Shown in pieces: positions 61,420-64,000 of a stretch of 64,000 bases of DNA (the first letter of the stretch is position 1; each line of letters begins with the position of its first letter). The stretch comes from Methanoculleus taiwanensis (lineage in GTDB: Archaea; Halobacteriota; Methanomicrobia; Methanomicrobiales; Methanoculleaceae). The stretch is from the NCBI RefSeq assembly GCF_004102725.1, contig NZ_LHQS01000002.1, positions 1 to 64,000 on the forward strand, written 5' to 3'. A program made the position numbers and the translations under genes. Under the pieces are notes generated by a model, which saw nothing but the letters and a program-made list of their open reading frames with translations, made no database searches and was not told where the DNA came from.

Positions 61420-61429
61420 GTTTAAGTAC
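61420..61429 (+). promoter_or_regulatory. TATA box of the Hsp20 gene
   Basis: gtttaagtac about 40 nt before the ATG at 61467, with GAGGTGCGA as ribosome site. Confidence 0.45.
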
Positions 61430-61466
61430 CTGTGAGTGATCTCTGGTGCGAGTCCGAGGTGCGATT

Positions 61467-61766
61467 ATGGTAGCAGTGAGAGTAGCCCCGAGTGTCTGTG
61501 CGTATGCTGATGAGAACGGCGAACAACTTCACATTGAGGTTGAATTGCCCGGCGTGGACAAGGAGAATATCTCCTTCAAGATGCAGGAGGACAGTTTCAC
61601 GGTCGATGCGTCGCGGGAGGATATCCGGTATGTCGGAACCTACGCCATCTGCTGTCCCGTCGATCCGGACCGCGCGAAGGCGACCTTCAGGAACGGTCTT
61701 CTCGCAGTGGATGTACCCTATAAGCAGCCCACGGAAGAAGTTATGGAGATTCCAATCTCTGAATGA
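61467..61766 (+). CDS. Hsp20/alpha-crystallin-like small chaperone
   Basis: 99 residues from the ATG at 61467. Alpha-crystallin fold pattern: ENGEQLHIEVELPGVDKENISFKMQEDSFTVDA and the late FRNGLLAVDVPYKQP, the conserved G-x-L motif. N and C termini are short and there is no clear IxI tail, except IPI near the end (MEIPISE), which may serve. Single gene. Confidence 0.83.
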   Translation: MVAVRVAPSVCAYADENGEQLHIEVELPGVDKENISFKMQEDSFTVDASREDIRYVGTYAICCPVDPDRAKATFRNGLLAVDVPYKQPTEEVMEIPISE

Positions 61767-61774
61767 GATCTTCT

Positions 61775-61793
61775 GAACAATTTGTTCCTCTTT
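61775..61793 (+). terminator. Possible terminator after the Hsp20 gene
   Basis: GAACAA-T-TTGTTC is a perfect short dyad followed by ctctttt. Confidence 0.4.
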
Positions 61794-61869
61794 TCTACCG
61801 CCCTTTCGGAGATGCCGGCTCTGCCGGTACCTTTATTACGCTGTACCTTCAGGTCAGTGCGTGAAGCGT

Positions 61870-64000
61870 ATGAACGGAGGCTATGGAGATCCTACAGGCG
61901 TTGCAGTACAGGAGCCGGAGGCGGCGGAAAACCGGCTCATCCGGGAGAAAAGCCCGTATCTGCTGCAGCATGCACACAATCCCGTCGACTGGTATCCGTG
62001 GGGTGAAGAGGCTTTTAGAAGAGCCCGGGAGGAGAATAAACCGATATTCCTCTCTATCGGCTACTCGACATGCCACTGGTGCCACGTCATGGCGCACGAG
62101 TCCTTTGAAGACTCCCAGGTAGCAAAACTCCTTAACGACGTCTTCGTCTGCATCAAGGTCGACCGGGAGGAGCGCCCCGACCTCGATCAGATCTATATGA
62201 CCGCCGCACATCTGCTGGCAGGCAGAGGCGGCTGGCCGCTCACCATCCTGATGACTCCGGAGAGAAAGCCGTTCTTTGCTGCGACCTACATCCCGAAAGA
62301 GAGTCGGTACGGCATGACCGGTATGCTCGACCTGATCCCCCGCATCCATCGCGCCTGGATATCGCAGCAGAGCGACCTCGAAGAGGCCGGAAGCAGTGTT
62401 ATCGAGGCTATAGAAAAGGTGGCGAGTACTTCGGGCGGGGAGGAACTCGGCATGGGAGTTCTCGACGAAGCCTACACAACCCTGCTCCGGAGTTTCGATG
62501 CGGATCACGGCGGTTTCGGGAGCGCCCCGAAGTTCCCGTCGCCGCAGAATCTGCTCTTCCTCCTGCGCTACGCAAATCGGACCGGGGCGGAGCCTGCCGC
62601 TGCCATGGTGGAAAAGACTCTCCGCGCCATGCAGCAGGGCGGCATATACGACCATATCGGGTTTGGCTTCCACCGCTATTCGATCGACGCGGAGTGGTTC
62701 GTACCGCACTTTGAGAAGATGCTCTACGACCAGGCGCTGCTCGTGATGGCCTATGTCGAGGCGTACCTGGCGTTCGGTGACGAAGCGTTCCGTCGGACGG
62801 CGGAGGAGACGATCACCTACGTCCTCCGGGATATCGCCGATCCGGCGGGCGGGTTTTACGCTGCCGAGGATGCGGACAGCGAGGGGGTCGAAGGGAAGTT
62901 TTACCTCTGGACCGTGGACGAAGTCCGCGAGGTGCTCGGGGAGGAGGATGCCGGGCGGTTTGTGCGGATATTCGATATGCGGCAGGCCGGGAACTTCTTT
63001 GGAGAGGCAACCGGGGAGAGGACGGGAACCAACATTCTCCATATGCGACGGCCGCTTCGGGCTTGGGCTGCCGAGTTCGGGATGACGGAGGATGACCTCT
63101 CCCGGTTCGTCGAGTCGGCACGCCGGAGGCTCTTTGAAGCCCGGAAGCAGCGTGTCCGTCCCGGGAAGGACGACAAGATCCTGACCGACTGGAACGGGCT
63201 GATGATCGCCGCACTCGCAAAGGCCGCACGGGCTTTCTCCTCCGGCGAGTATAGTGACGCCGCCGAGAAGGCTGCGACGTTTGTGCTCACCCACCTGCGT
63301 GGACCCGACGGCCGCCTCCTCCACCGGTACCGGGAAGGGGATGCCGGGATAACGGCAACGGCCGCCGACTACGCCTTTCTGATCTGGGGGCTCCGGGAAC
63401 TCTACGAGACGACGTTCCGGGTGGACTATCTCACCGCCGCAGTCGAGCTCGCGGCCGATCTGGTCGCGCACTACCGGGACAGTGACCGGGACGGTTTCTA
63501 TACGATGCCGGAGGATGCGGAGGATGTGCCGGTCAGGCAGAAAGAGGTCTACGACGGGGCGGTGCCGTCGGCAAACAGCGTCGCCATGCTCGACCTTCTC
63601 ATCCTCGGGAGGATGACGGCCAATCTCGAGTTTGAGGAGATCGCCTGCCGCACCGGACGGGCATTCTCCGGTGTCGTCCGTTCGATGCCGGCGGCCCATA
63701 CGTTCCTCCTGATCGGGCTCGAATTTGCGATAGGTTCGAACTACGAGGTGATCATTGCCGGCCGTCCCGGCGCCGGCGATACCGACGCGCTGATCCGGGC
63801 ACTCCGGGGGAAGTTCATCCCGAATGCGGTCGTCCTCTTCCGGCCTGCCGGTGAGGAGTCGCCTGCCATCGCCTCGGTAGCCCCCTTCACGCAGGATAGC
63901 ATTCCGCTCGACGACCGGGCGACGGCGTACGTCTGCACGAACTACGCCTGCGACATCCCGACGACCGATCCCGATGAGATGCTCTCGCTGCTCAGGGTGG
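61870..64000 (+). CDS. Thioredoxin-domain protein of the DUF255/YyaL (SPATA20) family, 3' end outside window
   Basis: At least 710 residues, open to the window edge. N terminus: [30 protein letters not shown], then the thioredoxin-like site [30 protein letters not shown] and [21 protein letters not shown]. An (alpha/alpha)6 toroid follows ([50 protein letters not shown] and later [13 protein letters not shown]). Start: ATG 61870, or GTG 61861 in frame with AGGTCA upstream. Widespread family of uncertain function. Confidence 0.9.
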   Translation, partial: MNGGYGDPTGVAVQEPEAAENRLIREKSPYLLQHAHNPVDWYPWGEEAFRRAREENKPIFLSIGYSTCHWCHVMAHESFEDSQVAKLLNDVFVCIKVDREERPDLDQIYMTAAHLLAGRGGWPLTILMTPERKPFFAATYIPKESRYGMTGMLDLIPRIHRAWISQQSDLEEAGSSVIEAIEKVASTSGGEELGMGVLDEAYTTLLRSFDADHGGFGSAPKFPSPQNLLFLLRYANRTGAEPAAAMVEKTLRAMQQGGIYDHIGFGFHRYSIDAEWFVPHFEKMLYDQALLVMAYVEAYLAFGDEAFRRTAEETITYVLRDIADPAGGFYAAEDADSEGVEGKFYLWTVDEVREVLGEEDAGRFVRIFDMRQAGNFFGEATGERTGTNILHMRRPLRAWAAEFGMTEDDLSRFVESARRRLFEARKQRVRPGKDDKILTDWNGLMIAALAKAARAFSSGEYSDAAEKAATFVLTHLRGPDGRLLHRYREGDAGITATAADYAFLIWGLRELYETTFRVDYLTAAVELAADLVAHYRDSDRDGFYTMPEDAEDVPVRQKEVYDGAVPSANSVAMLDLLILGRMTANLEFEEIACRTGRAFSGVVRSMPAAHTFLLIGLEFAIGSNYEVIIAGRPGAGDTDALIRALRGKFIPNAVVLFRPAGEESPAIASVAPFTQDSIPLDDRATAYVCTNYACDIPTTDPDEMLSLLRV

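Noticed and set aside
61849-63699. 616-residue minus-strand frame
   Set aside because: The plus strand here encodes the DUF255 protein with all its motifs; the minus frame matches nothing.

Overview
The window reads as a piece of a methanogenic archaeal chromosome, most likely Methanoculleus or a close Methanomicrobiales relative. The basis is archaeal TATA boxes, strong GGAGGTGA-type ribosome binding sites, high GC coding sequence with sharply AT-rich promoters, a tRNA-Cys/5S rRNA end of a ribosomal operon, an archaeal FAD synthase, a TIGR00284-type dihydropteroate-synthase-like protein, a PGF-CTERM surface protein and a four-subunit 2-oxoacid:ferredoxin oxidoreductase. The genus is an inference; no marker was searched.

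Layout. 1-300: tRNA-Cys and 5S rRNA, 2 nt apart. 425-20081: a mostly housekeeping region with LUD protein, RNB exonuclease, Cache lipoprotein, SPASM radical SAM enzyme, acetyltransferase, an SDR gene broken by one in-frame stop, two tandem secreted M28 peptidases, zinc-ribbon and MerR-like proteins, a YgjP-type metallopeptidase, an RNase III domain protein, a membrane exporter, a JAMM protease/FAD synthase pair, a cupredoxin-fasciclin protein, a glucose-dehydrogenase-like beta-propeller, a DHPS-like protein, a PHP phosphoesterase and TruA.

20640-56609 is a large cell-surface glycan locus. A first operon (20640-28860) has a GT2, wecB, wecC, a GT4, an alpha/alpha-toroid protein and a two-domain oxidoreductase. 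A radical SAM protein of the RaSEA type follows on the other strand. The middle block has two CapK-type adenylate-forming enzymes, two FemAB/GNAT-like transferases, a CapA-like protein, an asparagine-synthase-like protein lacking the nucleophilic cysteine, two GT4 enzymes, a polytopic membrane protein and a flippase. Next comes a tandem array of four secreted parallel beta-helix proteins that share a core and differ at their C termini: a PGF-CTERM anchor, nothing, nothing, and three carbohydrate-binding-like modules. A second nucleotide-sugar dehydrogenase of the TviB type closes the locus. Together these suggest an amino-sugar/uronic-acid polymer, probably decorated with amino acids or amides, made inside, flipped out and bound by the beta-helix proteins.

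56918-64000: two small membrane proteins, the por operon (beta-alpha-gamma-delta), a zinc-ribbon protein, an Hsp20 and the 5' part of a thioredoxin-domain (DUF255) protein that runs off the window.

The most unusual signal is that three genes of the surface locus have no ATG/GTG/TTG where a strong ribosome binding site, and in two cases the expected protein N terminus, place the start. They carry ACG (38230), CTG (50215) and ATA (35370) there, each one base from ATG.
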